The position numbers and the translations under genes were made by a program. A stretch of DNA of 28,232 nucleotides from contig JADLBT010000038.1 in NCBI GenBank assembly GCA_020847555.1, forward strand, positions 1 to 28,232, read 5' to 3'. Positions 1-6,971 of this stretch are shown one piece after another (the stretch's first letter is position 1; each line of letters begins with the position of its first letter). The notes under the pieces were generated by a model. The model did no database searches. It was given only the letters and a program-made list of their open reading frames with translations, and was not told where the DNA came from. Source of the stretch: Gemmataceae bacterium (lineage in GTDB: Bacteria > Planctomycetota > Planctomycetia > Gemmatales > Gemmataceae).

Positions 1-2
1 GC

Positions 3-470
3 GCGTACCTGGGCGAGTCGCGCGTCAAGAACCTGGACTTTATCGTTCACAGCCCCGGCGGGGCGTCGCTGCTGGTGGACGTCAAGGGCCGGCGCTTCCC
101 GACCGGCCGCGCGGGGAAGCGTCGTCGCGTCTGGCAGTGCTGGTGCGACGCGGAGGACGTCACCGGGCTGCTGCGCTGGGCCGGGCTGTTCGGCCCGCAT
201 TACCAACCGCTGCTCGTCTTCACCTACCACATCCTGCCGCCCGTCGCCCTTCCCGAGGGGACATCGGATCTCTGGGTGTGGCGCGGCCGGCGCTACCTCT
301 TTCGGGCAGTGCCGGTCGAGGCGTACCGCGACCACATGCGCGTGCGCAGTCCGCGCTGGGGCACGGTCGATGTGTCCGGGGCCGTCTTCCGCGAACTGGT
401 CCGCCCGTTCCGGGAGTATACATGCCTGGGGTCGGCAGTCGAGACGCGGGTTGAGGAGTGTCCCTTCTAG
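3..470 (+). CDS. HYExAFE family protein, 3' part (5' end outside window)
   Basis: The reading frame is open from the first bases of the window to a TAG at 468-470, so this is the C-terminal portion of a gene starting upstream; the internal GTG at 75 is not the true start. The visible part contains LDFIVHSPGG, LLVDVKGRRFP, a stretch around DAEDVTGLLRWAGLFG and a C-terminal block with WRGRRYLF, AVPVEAYR and RSPRWGTV. From memory this is the pattern of the planctomycete HYExAFE family; the naming HYExAFE motif would lie near the N-terminus, outside the window. The biochemical role of the family is unknown to me. The LLVDVKGR strand is reminiscent of nuclease-fold cores (a D-x-K-like element), but that is only a resemblance. 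It is followed by a 159-bp gap before the next gene on the same strand. Confidence 0.75.
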   Translation, partial: AYLGESRVKNLDFIVHSPGGASLLVDVKGRRFPTGRAGKRRRVWQCWCDAEDVTGLLRWAGLFGPHYQPLLVFTYHILPPVALPEGTSDLWVWRGRRYLFRAVPVEAYRDHMRVRSPRWGTVDVSGAVFRELVRPFREYTCLGSAVETRVEECPF

Positions 471-512
471 CGAGGGACGTCCGCACCTGCAATCGGCACA
501 CGCCGACGAACT

Positions 513-536
513 AGCCCGGAGCGCCAGCGCCGGGCA
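513..536. repeat. Dispersed GC-rich repeat, family A, copy 1
   Basis: The sequence AGCCCGGAGCGCC (513-525) followed by AGCGCCGGGCA lies just downstream of the HYExAFE gene. Nearly the same string occurs at 2738-2761, and its reverse complement occurs at 2768-2792, 19889-19910 and 19927-19939. All copies are intergenic and close to gene ends. It may be a REP-like element or form a transcript-end hairpin. Confidence 0.6.
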
Positions 537-629
537 CCTGGGCCGGGTTCTCTCGACGCGGAAGAGCAGGCGCGGTACTCTGACGATTCGTTCGCTCCAC
601 CGCCCCGCTGACGAGAGCCGAGCCGTCCG

Positions 630-1052
630 ATGACGTTTCTGCCACACTCCCCGCTCGCGACCCAGGATCGCCCCCAGCGCCAGCCCGCGCCGCGCCCGCC
701 GCGCCCCTGGCGCCACAAGTTCGGCGACGCTTGCCGCGGGCTGAAGCTCGGCGTTCGCGGGCACTCCAGCTTCTTCGTCCACTTTTTCTTCGCCGCCCTG
801 GTGGGCGTCGCCGCGGTCGTGCTCCGCTGCGACCTGGTGCAGTGGTGCATCCTGCTCGGGTGCATTGGCATGGTGCTGACCGCCGAGCTGTTCAACAGCG
901 CCGTCGAGACGCTCTTCCGCAGCCTCGACGAGGAGACGAAGGGCCGGTCCTGGCAGTGCCTGGACATTGCCGCCGGTGCCGTCTTGCTGGCGAGCCTCAC
1001 TGCGGTGGTCGTCGGCAGCCTGGTGTTCCTGCGTCAGCTGCAGCTCCTGTGA
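630..1052 (+). CDS. dgkA: Diacylglycerol kinase family integral membrane protein (DgkA-like)
   Basis: A 140-residue protein matching the prokaryotic DgkA/undecaprenol kinase family, which phosphorylates diacylglycerol or undecaprenol at the cytoplasmic membrane. After a proline/arginine-rich N-terminus come the amphipathic KF-x-A-x-RGL element (30-38), a first membrane segment (about 48-66), a second (about 70-85) that leads into the catalytic signature AELFNSAVE (85-93; E86, N89 and E93 correspond to the conserved Glu/Asn/Glu of the family), and DIAAGAVLLAS (112-122) opening the third membrane segment (to about 135). Length and three-helix layout suit the family. The start is the ATG at 630; only a weak GAG-type ribosome site precedes it, so the Pro-rich first 25 residues are the least certain part. 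Whether it prefers diacylglycerol or undecaprenol cannot be read from the sequence. Confidence 0.88.
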   Translation: MTFLPHSPLATQDRPQRQPAPRPPRPWRHKFGDACRGLKLGVRGHSSFFVHFFFAALVGVAAVVLRCDLVQWCILLGCIGMVLTAELFNSAVETLFRSLDEETKGRSWQCLDIAAGAVLLASLTAVVVGSLVFLRQLQLL

Positions 1053-1148
1053 ACAAACGCCCACGCGCCGGATCCGCGCGGGCTGTCCCGCCCGTCTGCG
1101 GCGCATACACTTTCCCCCGGTCACTCAATCTCAACGGGGGGATGCCTC

Positions 1149-2720
1149 ATGCGGCAGGTTCTCGACTGGCTCAAGGCGAACGAGGAGAAGCAGGTCAAGG
1201 CGCTGGCCGACCTGGTGGCCATCCCGAGTATCAGCACGGACGGCGAGCACCAGAAGGAAATCGACCAGGCTGCGTCCCTCACCTGCGACCTGATGCGTGA
1301 AGCGGGACTGCAAAACGTCGAGATCCTGCGCAGCGGCGACTCCAACCCCTACGCCTACGGCGAGTGGCTCGGCGCGCCCGGCAAGCCGACCGTCTTCCTG
1401 TACGCCCACCACGACGTCCAGCCGGTCACCTCCCCCGACCAGTGGAAGTCGGATCCGTGGCAGCTGACCGAGCGCGGGGGGCGCCTCTACGGGCGCGGGG
1501 CGGCCGACGACAAGGGGGCAATCCCGGCCCAGCTCGGCGCCGTCGCCGCCTACCTGAAGACGGCGGGCAGCCTGCCGGTCAACGTCAAGGTGCTCGTCGA
1601 GGGCGAGGAGGAGGTCGGGTCGCGCAACCTCGACGCCTTCTTCAAGGCCCACCGAGACCGCCTGCGGTCGGATGCGATCGTCGTCTGCGACACGGAGAAC
1701 ATCGAGACCGGCCTCCCCAGCATCACCTACTCGCTGCGCGGCATCGTGGCGGCACTCGTCGAGGTCGAGAGCGCGACCAAGGAGGTCCACAGCGGGATGG
1801 CCGGCGGACTGCTGGCCGACGCGGCCCTCGCGCTGAACGTCATCCTGGCGCGCCTGTACCCAAAGGGTGGCAAGATTCCCGTGCCCGGCTTCTACGACAG
1901 GGTGCGCAAGCTGACCGGCAAGGAGCGCAGCACCCTCAAGAAACTCCCCGGCGACGAAGCCAAGCTGCGCGCCGACAACGGGGTGCTGGAAGGAGTGAGT
2001 TTCGCGACGAAGAAGGGAACGCACCCGTTCGAGGCGACGTGGCGGCTACCGTCCGCGACGATCATCGCCCAGGAGGCGAGTTCGCTCAAGCGGGCGTCGA
2101 ACCAGGTGCTGCCGAAGGCGGCCGCCATCGTCAGCTGCCGGATCGTTCCGGACATGAACCCAGACGAAACGTTCGAGCAGTTGAAGGCATTCCTGACCCA
2201 GGATCCGCCGTGGGGCGTCAAGGTGACAGTAAAGCCGCAAGGAGCCGTGAGCTGGTGGATGACGGACCCGCACGGGCCGGCGTTCGACGCGACGCTGAAG
2301 GCGCTGAAGGCCGGCTACGACCAGGCGGCGGTGGCAATCGGCTGCGGCGGGAGCATCGGGTTCGTCGGCCCGCTGGCGGAGCTGTTCGGCGGTGCGCCGG
2401 CCCTCTTGCTGGGTATCGAGGATCCGCAAACGAACGCCCACGCGGCGAACGAGAGCCTGGACGCGGGGGACTTCCGCAAGCTGACCGCGTCGCTGGCCCA
2501 CCTGTTCGCGAACCTGGGCAAACTTACCCCGGAGGAGGCGCGGGCGCGAAAATCGGAAACCCCGAAAGCGCAGCCGATGAAGGCCGCCCCGGCACCGGCG
2601 GAGAGGGTGGCGGACGAACCGGCCCAGGTCAGTCCGCCGTCACCCGAGCCGGCCGCGGAGGCCGTCGAGAGCGCCCCGACGTCCGCCAACCCGGCCCAGG
2701 AAGGGGCCGCGCGCAGTTAA
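1149..2720 (+). CDS. M20 family metallopeptidase (dipeptidase/carboxypeptidase type)
   Basis: A 523-residue di-zinc hydrolase of peptidase family M20, which cleaves dipeptides or short peptides or deacylates amino-acid derivatives. All expected catalytic elements are visible: YAHHDVQP (metal H87, D89), GRGAADDKG (bridging D120), EGEEEVGS (general base E154, metal E155), VCDTEN (metal D181) and NAHAANES (metal H431). VHSGMAGG (H214) marks the inserted dimerisation domain, about residues 195-320. The enzyme core ends near 460; residues 465-523 form an Ala/Pro/Glu-rich low-complexity tail not needed for the fold. There is no signal peptide, so it is probably cytoplasmic. The ATG at 1149 follows a G-rich ribosome site (ACGGGGGGA, 1134-1142). 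The nearest M20 subgroup seems to be the dipeptidase branch (ArgE/DapE/carnosinase-like), but the exact substrate is not determinable. Confidence 0.92.
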   Translation: MRQVLDWLKANEEKQVKALADLVAIPSISTDGEHQKEIDQAASLTCDLMREAGLQNVEILRSGDSNPYAYGEWLGAPGKPTVFLYAHHDVQPVTSPDQWKSDPWQLTERGGRLYGRGAADDKGAIPAQLGAVAAYLKTAGSLPVNVKVLVEGEEEVGSRNLDAFFKAHRDRLRSDAIVVCDTENIETGLPSITYSLRGIVAALVEVESATKEVHSGMAGGLLADAALALNVILARLYPKGGKIPVPGFYDRVRKLTGKERSTLKKLPGDEAKLRADNGVLEGVSFATKKGTHPFEATWRLPSATIIAQEASSLKRASNQVLPKAAAIVSCRIVPDMNPDETFEQLKAFLTQDPPWGVKVTVKPQGAVSWWMTDPHGPAFDATLKALKAGYDQAAVAIGCGGSIGFVGPLAELFGGAPALLLGIEDPQTNAHAANESLDAGDFRKLTASLAHLFANLGKLTPEEARARKSETPKAQPMKAAPAPAERVADEPAQVSPPSPEPAAEAVESAPTSANPAQEGAARS

Positions 2721-2737
2721 GCGGCGCGCCAGACACC

Positions 2738-2792
2738 AGCCCGGAGCGCCCACGCCGGGCACTGCCAGCGCCCGGCGCGGGCGCTCCGGGCT
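2738..2792. repeat. Dispersed GC-rich repeat, family A, copy 2 (palindromic)
   Basis: Left arm AGCCCGGAGCGCC (2738-2750) and right arm GGCGCTCCGGGCT (2780-2792) are perfect reverse complements, enclosing CACGCCGGGC and CGCCCGGCGC strings that also pair. It begins 18 bp after the stop of the M20 peptidase gene and could form a strong transcript-end hairpin. The same arms occur at 513 and 19889-19939. Confidence 0.7.
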
Positions 2793-2833
2793 GGTTACTG
2801 CGTGTTGTTTCGGCAATTCGTCGTCCCTGGAAT

Positions 2834-3059
2834 GTTCTACCGAATCGTCTTGCACTTTATGCGTACCGCTGGCGGCCTGCGAGCGCTCGCTCGCCAGGCC
2901 GTCGTCTCACAATTCTCAGGAGGGGGCTCCGGCCCCCAAGCCACCTTGATAATCGGGGGCCGAAGCCCTCTCCCGCGAGTTGTGAAACGATTTCGTAGCG
3001 CGTGGTCGCTCACCAGGCCGCCAGCGGCAGGAAGAACCGTCACGGCGATTCTGTAGAAC
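2834..3059. repeat. 226-bp imperfect inverted repeat (fold-back element)
   Basis: The outer ends pair GTTCTACCGAATCG (2834-2847) with the complement of GATTCTGTAGAAC (3047-3059). Further in, CCGCTGGCGGCCTG (2866-2879) pairs with the copy at about 3014-3027, and TCTCACAATTCTCAGGAG (2904-2921) pairs with about 2971-2988. The inner stem GGCTCCGGCCCCC (2925-2937) pairs with 2955-2967 around a 17-base loop. The arms are similar, not identical, and are interrupted by small loops. Such a structure fits a decayed miniature inverted-repeat element or a long folded RNA; no target-site duplication is evident. Confidence 0.65.
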
Positions 3060-3131
3060 TGCTTGCATTGGCCGGCGTGGCGCGGCAGAATAAGCAAGGT
3101 TTGAGGAGCCCGTCTGAAACAGGGATAGCTC

Positions 3132-3260
3132 ATGAGCAGCACGCTCGCGAAGAAGTCCGCTCCGAAAGCTGCCGACGATGGCAAGAGTGTCTCCCTCGGC
3201 AGCACGACCGACCACGGCGGTAGGATTGTGCTGGGCTGTCCCAGGGTGCTAATCAGCTGA
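3132..3260 (+). pseudogene. Truncated PAAR-like ORF (T6SS spike-tip remnant?)
   Basis: A 42-codon ORF from ATG 3132 to TGA 3258-3260. Residues 23 onward read GSTTDHGGRIVLGCPRVLI, which resembles the opening of PAAR proteins (usually GD-x-T-x-HGG-x-I-x-x-GS-x-x-V-x-I-x-G), the sharpened tip that caps the VgrG spike of type VI systems. The usual remainder (GG-x-PAAR, CP and further glycine-rich repeats, about 60-100 residues) is missing: the frame ends right after VLIS, and I could not find the continuation in the other frames of the following 180 bp. It sits directly upstream of tssA on the same strand, which supports the reading. It may be a broken gene, a very short PAAR relative, or chance. 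A moderate AGGGA ribosome site lies at 3121-3125. Confidence 0.4.
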
Positions 3261-3442
3261 CGGGTGGGGAACCCCCTCTTCCCCCATCCGGCAAGCCGTT
3301 GTCCCGTTCCTTCGTTCGACCGAGTAGGACAATCTCCCCCTGCGGGTGCGTCCCTGGATCGGTGTGAGCCGACACCAGGAGATCCTGTCGGGGTGGATTG
3401 GACCTCGACCGAGTTTTGGTGCCGTGAGCCACGAGGGTGCCA

Positions 3443-4573
3443 ATGCCGTCTCCTGCGGTACTCGACCTTGAAACCCTGCTCCAACCCATCCCGGGGGACA
3501 ACCCCGCCGGGGTGGATCTGCGCACCGACCCCGCCGGCAACGCGCTCTACTACCAGGTGAAGGACGCCCGGAACGCGGCCCGGTCCGCCGAGCGGCAGCT
3601 GATCATGGACGGAGAGGAGTCCGGCGGCCAGGTCGATTGGCGCCCGGTGGTCCAGCACGGGACGAAGGCGCTGACGGAGTACGCGAAGGATCTCGAGGTC
3701 GCCGCCTACCTGGTTGAGGCGCTGGTGCGCCTGCACGGGTTCGCCGGCCTGCGAGACGGGTTCCAGCTGGCGCGCGAGCTGGTCGAGCGGTTCTGGGACC
3801 ACCTCTACCCGCTCCCGGATGAGGACGGTCTGGAGACGCGCGTCGCCCCCCTGGCGGGGCTGAACGGGCAGGACGCCGAGGGAACCCTCATCAATCCGAT
3901 CGGCCAGGTTCCCCTCACCCAGGGCAGCAACGCCGGCCCTTACGCCTACTTCCACTACCAGCAGGCCGGGGCGATCAGCCAGATCGGAGACGAGGCGACG
4001 CGCGAGAAGCGCATCCAGCAGGGCGGCGTCTCACTGCAGCTGTTCGAGCGGGCGGTGGCCGAAACGCCCGCCTTATTCTTCGTGACCCTGACGGAAGACC
4101 TGACGGCGTGCCAGGACGAGTTCGCCAAGCTCGGCCTGGCTCTCGACGAGCGCTGCGGGTCGTACTCCCCGCCGACGTCGAACATCCGGTCGGCGCTGGC
4201 CGCCTGCCTCGACACCGTCACGGCCGTCGCGCGCGACAAGCTCGCCCTGGCCGCGGCGGCGACGGAGTCCGAGGGGGCGCAGGCCGAGGAGGCGGAGGCT
4301 GGGGTGCCATCTCCCGAGGTCAACGGCGGCGTGGTCGTCCCGGCCGGCGCCATCCGGAGCCGGGAGGATGCCTTCCGCCGACTGCTGGAACTGGCCGACT
4401 ACTTCCGCCGGGCCGAGCCGCACAACCCCGTCTCGTATGCCCTGGAGCAGGCCGTCCGGTGGGGCCGGATGTCGCTGCCCGAGTTGCTCACGGAGCTGAT
4501 CGCCGACGAGGCCCCGCGCTTGCAGCTGTTCAAGCAGGTCGGTATCCGGGCGCCGGAGCCGCCGCTGAGTTAG
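3443..4573 (+). CDS. tssA: Type VI secretion protein TssA (ImpA family)
   Basis: A 376-residue protein of the TssA/ImpA family, which primes and caps tube/sheath polymerisation at the baseplate or distal end. The N-terminal ImpA_N domain (about residues 7-140) has the family opening LLQPIPGDNPAGVDLR, then VDWRPVVQHGTKALTEYAKDLEVAAYLVEAL and FWDHLYPLPDEDG. The C-terminus has the usual PHNPVSYALEQAVRWGRMSLPELLTEL-type block (about residues 330-357). The start is set at ATG 3443, because GAGGG (3433-3437) lies five bases upstream; the in-frame GTG at 3437 overlaps that site and is less likely. This length matches the shorter TssA class. It is the first intact gene of the T6SS block; the 193-bp gap before tssB is unusual for a tightly packed operon. 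Confidence 0.93.
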   Translation: MPSPAVLDLETLLQPIPGDNPAGVDLRTDPAGNALYYQVKDARNAARSAERQLIMDGEESGGQVDWRPVVQHGTKALTEYAKDLEVAAYLVEALVRLHGFAGLRDGFQLARELVERFWDHLYPLPDEDGLETRVAPLAGLNGQDAEGTLINPIGQVPLTQGSNAGPYAYFHYQQAGAISQIGDEATREKRIQQGGVSLQLFERAVAETPALFFVTLTEDLTACQDEFAKLGLALDERCGSYSPPTSNIRSALAACLDTVTAVARDKLALAAAATESEGAQAEEAEAGVPSPEVNGGVVVPAGAIRSREDAFRRLLELADYFRRAEPHNPVSYALEQAVRWGRMSLPELLTELIADEAPRLQLFKQVGIRAPEPPLS

Positions 4574-4766
4574 CGGCAGGCGCTTTCCCTCTCCCCTCGT
4601 GGGGGGACGGGAAAAAGGAGACAAAGGGGCTCAATGGTACTCCTGTCGCCCGCACCCAGATCATCCCGCCTCCCCTGCGACGGGGGGCGGCCGGGGGAAG
4701 GCGTTCTGCCCCGCCGGTCCGATTCGCTGTTCTCGAAACCCGACCACATAGGGAGGTAAGCTCGCC
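4574..4766. other. 193-bp gap between tssA and tssB with G/C-tract hairpins
   Basis: This stretch contains CCTCTCCCCTCGTGGGG-type and CCTCCCCTGCGACGGGG-type pairing tracts, a sequence style common in planctomycete spacers. A 41-codon frame starting at ATG 4634 runs through it and ends in the tssB ribosome site, but its composition is that of the repeats. The tssB ribosome site is a clear GGGAGG at about 4751-4756. Confidence 0.45.
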
Positions 4767-5297
4767 ATGTCGTCCGCCAGTATCCACGACAAGTTGGACC
4801 GGGTGCGCAAGCCCCGCGTCCACATCACGTACCAGGTCGAGACGGAGGGGGCTCAGGTCGAGAAGGAGCTGCCGTTCGTCGTCGGCGTGCTTGGGGACTT
4901 CTCCGGCAACCCGACCCAGCCGCTCAAGCCGCTCAAGGACCGCAAGTTCGTCCAGATCGACCGGGACAACTTCAACGACGTCATGGCTCGCATGACGCCC
5001 GGCGTCAACCTCAAGGTCGAGAACACGCTGAGCCAGGAGGGCGGGGAGTTCGCCGTCCAGCTCAAGTTCAACTCGATGGACGATTTCGAGCCGGGCAAAA
5101 TCGTTCAGCAGGTCGAGCCGCTGCGCAAGCTGCTGGAGACGCGCGACAAGCTGCGCGACCTGATGTCCAAGGTCGATCGGTCCGAGGATCTCGAAGTGCT
5201 GCTGGAGCGCGTGCTCCAGAACAGCAAGGATCTCGAACGCCTGTCGGGTGAGCTGGGCATCCAGGCTCCCGACGCCACCGGAGGGGAGGCCAAGTAA
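4767..5297 (+). CDS. tssB: Type VI secretion sheath small subunit TssB
   Basis: A 176-residue protein of the TssB/VipA/ImpB family, the small subunit that pairs with TssC to build the contractile sheath in the cytoplasm. The family signature is visible in order: [14 protein letters not shown] (15-28), [14 protein letters not shown] (35-48), [21 protein letters not shown], then L-x-V-E-N-x-[10 protein letters not shown] and a C-terminal helical part with [16 protein letters not shown]. The ATG at 4767 has a very good ribosome site (GGGAGG, ten bases upstream). The stop TAA overlaps the tssC start (TAATG at 5295-5299), as expected for two subunits made in equal amounts. Length is normal for the family. 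Confidence 0.96.
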   Translation: MSSASIHDKLDRVRKPRVHITYQVETEGAQVEKELPFVVGVLGDFSGNPTQPLKPLKDRKFVQIDRDNFNDVMARMTPGVNLKVENTLSQEGGEFAVQLKFNSMDDFEPGKIVQQVEPLRKLLETRDKLRDLMSKVDRSEDLEVLLERVLQNSKDLERLSGELGIQAPDATGGEAK

Positions 5298-6793
5298 TGA
5301 GCAGCGCTGAATCCACCAAGGCCGCGGCCCAGGCGACCACCACCGAGGCTGCCGAGGGCAGCCTCCTCGACCGGGTCATCTCCGCCACCAAGCAGACCGA
5401 GCGCTCGCGCGCCGAGGATCTGATCCGCACGCTGACCGAGGAGGCTCTCAAGGGCACGGTCACGTGGAACCGCAACCTGTCGCAGACGATCAAGCAGGGC
5501 ATGGAGGCGATCGACAAAGCGCTGTCGAAGCAGCTCGCCGCCATCCTGCGCCACCCCGACCTGCAGAAGCTCGAAGGGTCGTGGCGCGGGCTGCACCACC
5601 TGGTCATGAACAGCGAGACCAGCGCCAAGTTGAAGATCAAGGTTCTCAACGTCGGCAAGCGCGAGCTGTTCAAGGATCTCGACAAGGCCGTCGAGTTCGA
5701 CCAGAGCCAGATGTTCAAGAAGCTGTACGAGAACGAGTTCGGCACCCCCGGCGGCGAGCCTTACGGGACGCTGATCGGCGACTACGAGTTCGCCAACCAC
5801 CCCGACGACATCGAGATGCTCAGCAAGATCTCGAACGTGGCGGCGGCGGCGTTCTGCCCGTTCATCTCGGCCGCGTCGCCGAAGCTGTTCGGCTTCGACG
5901 GGTGGACCGAGCTATCCAAACCGCGTGACCTGGAGAAGATTTTCGACACGGTCGAGTACGCCAAGTGGAAGTCGTTCCGCGACTCGGAAGATTCCCGCTT
6001 CACCACCCTGGTGATGCCGCGCGTGCTGGCCCGGCTGCCCTACGGCTCGCAGACCAAGCCGATCGTCGAGTTCAACTTCGAGGAAGTTGAACTCGACGCT
6101 GCGGGGCGCGCCAAGCCCGTCGAGCACGATCACTACACGTGGATGAACGCGGCCTGGGCGCTGGGCGTGCGCATGACCGACGCCTTCGCGAAGTACGGTT
6201 TCTGCGTCGCGATTCGCGGGGCGGAAGGCGGCGGCAAGGTCGAGGGCCTGCCGGCGCACATCTTCACCAGCGACGACGGCGACCCCGACCTGAAGTGCCC
6301 CGCCGAGATCGGCATCACCGACCGCCGCGAGGCAGAGTTGAGCAAGCTCGGGTTCCTGCCGCTGTGCCACTACAAGAACACCGATTACGCGGTGTTCTTC
6401 GGTGCGCAGACGTGTCAGAAGCCGAAGAAGTACGACCGTCCCGAGGCGACCGCCAACGCGGCGATTTCGGCGCGGCTGCCCTACATGATGGCGACCTCGC
6501 GGTTCGCGCATTACCTCAAGGTGATGGCGCGCGACAAGATCGGCTCGTTCATGGAGGCGACCGATTGCGAGGAGTGGCTCAACCGCTGGATCATGAAGTA
6601 TGTCAACGCCGACACCAAGGCGAGCGCGGAGGTGAAGGCCATGTACCCGCTGGCGGACGCCAAGGTGCAGGTCAAGGAGATCCCCGGCAAGCCCGGTTCG
6701 TACAACGCGGTGGCGTGGCTGCGGCCGTGGCTGCAGATGGAGGAGCTGACCACGTCGCTGCGCATGGTCGCGCGCATCCCGCAACTCGGGTAA
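5297..6793 (+). CDS. tssC: Type VI secretion sheath large subunit TssC
   Basis: A 498-residue TssC/VipB/ImpC (EvpB family) protein, the main sheath subunit that interlocks with TssB. Diagnostic blocks are [12 protein letters not shown] (92-103), [20 protein letters not shown] (125-144), [19 protein letters not shown] (147-165), then RVLARLPYG, the C-terminal [17 protein letters not shown] and the terminal [22 protein letters not shown] strand region used in the sheath handshake. It is full length. It shares one base with tssB. The gene is followed by a large hairpin (6814-6890) before a second tssC-like gene, so transcription of the sheath pair may be partly separated from the rest of the block. 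Confidence 0.97.
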   Translation: MSSAESTKAAAQATTTEAAEGSLLDRVISATKQTERSRAEDLIRTLTEEALKGTVTWNRNLSQTIKQGMEAIDKALSKQLAAILRHPDLQKLEGSWRGLHHLVMNSETSAKLKIKVLNVGKRELFKDLDKAVEFDQSQMFKKLYENEFGTPGGEPYGTLIGDYEFANHPDDIEMLSKISNVAAAAFCPFISAASPKLFGFDGWTELSKPRDLEKIFDTVEYAKWKSFRDSEDSRFTTLVMPRVLARLPYGSQTKPIVEFNFEEVELDAAGRAKPVEHDHYTWMNAAWALGVRMTDAFAKYGFCVAIRGAEGGGKVEGLPAHIFTSDDGDPDLKCPAEIGITDRREAELSKLGFLPLCHYKNTDYAVFFGAQTCQKPKKYDRPEATANAAISARLPYMMATSRFAHYLKVMARDKIGSFMEATDCEEWLNRWIMKYVNADTKASAEVKAMYPLADAKVQVKEIPGKPGSYNAVAWLRPWLQMEELTTSLRMVARIPQLG

Positions 6794-6813
6794 GGGAAAA
6801 CCCGCCCCGGAGT

Positions 6814-6890
6814 GAGGAGGGGGAGGGGTGAGGAGGGAAAGCCCACGGGACGCCGCCCGTGGACTTTAGCTCCTCCCTCCTCTCCTCCTC
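6814..6890. terminator. Large hairpin after tssC, containing a family B repeat
   Basis: G/A-rich tracts (GAGGAGGGGGAGGGGTGAGG, from 6814) face C/T-rich tracts (CTCCTCCCTCCTCTCCTCCT, about 6870-6889). Between them sits the palindrome AAAGCCCACGGG (6838-6849) and CCCGTGGACTTT (6856-6867). The whole forms a nested stem of about 75 bases in the tssC-impD gap. There is no clear T-tract, so it is a candidate attenuator, processing or mRNA-end structure rather than a classical terminator. Its inner palindrome recurs at 21637, 24342 and 24399. Confidence 0.5.
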
Positions 6891-6971
6891 TTCCACGAAC
6901 GTCGCCAGGCAGCAGGCCCGTGGCTCTCGCTCGGCGCCGCGGCGGCCTGCAGGATATGTGGTCCAGATCCC

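Larger units (their letters stand above)
2721..3131. other. Intergenic stretch with repeats, no credible gene
   Basis: This 411-bp gap holds a family A palindromic repeat (2738-2792) immediately after the M20 gene and a 226-bp imperfect inverted repeat (2834-3059). The short open frames here on both strands encode mirror-image peptides because they read the two arms of the inverted repeat (both contain FYRI and AAGGL/TAGGL-like strings), which argues against coding. Beyond that I see no promoter I would defend. Confidence 0.7.

Noticed and set aside
2802..3056. 84-codon ORF after the M20 gene
   Set aside because: It reads through the arms of an inverted repeat, and the opposite strand gives a similar peptide; no ribosome site or domain.
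4634..4759. 41-codon ORF between tssA and tssB
   Set aside because: It reads through G/C-tract hairpins and ends in the tssB ribosome site. No peptide features beyond composition.
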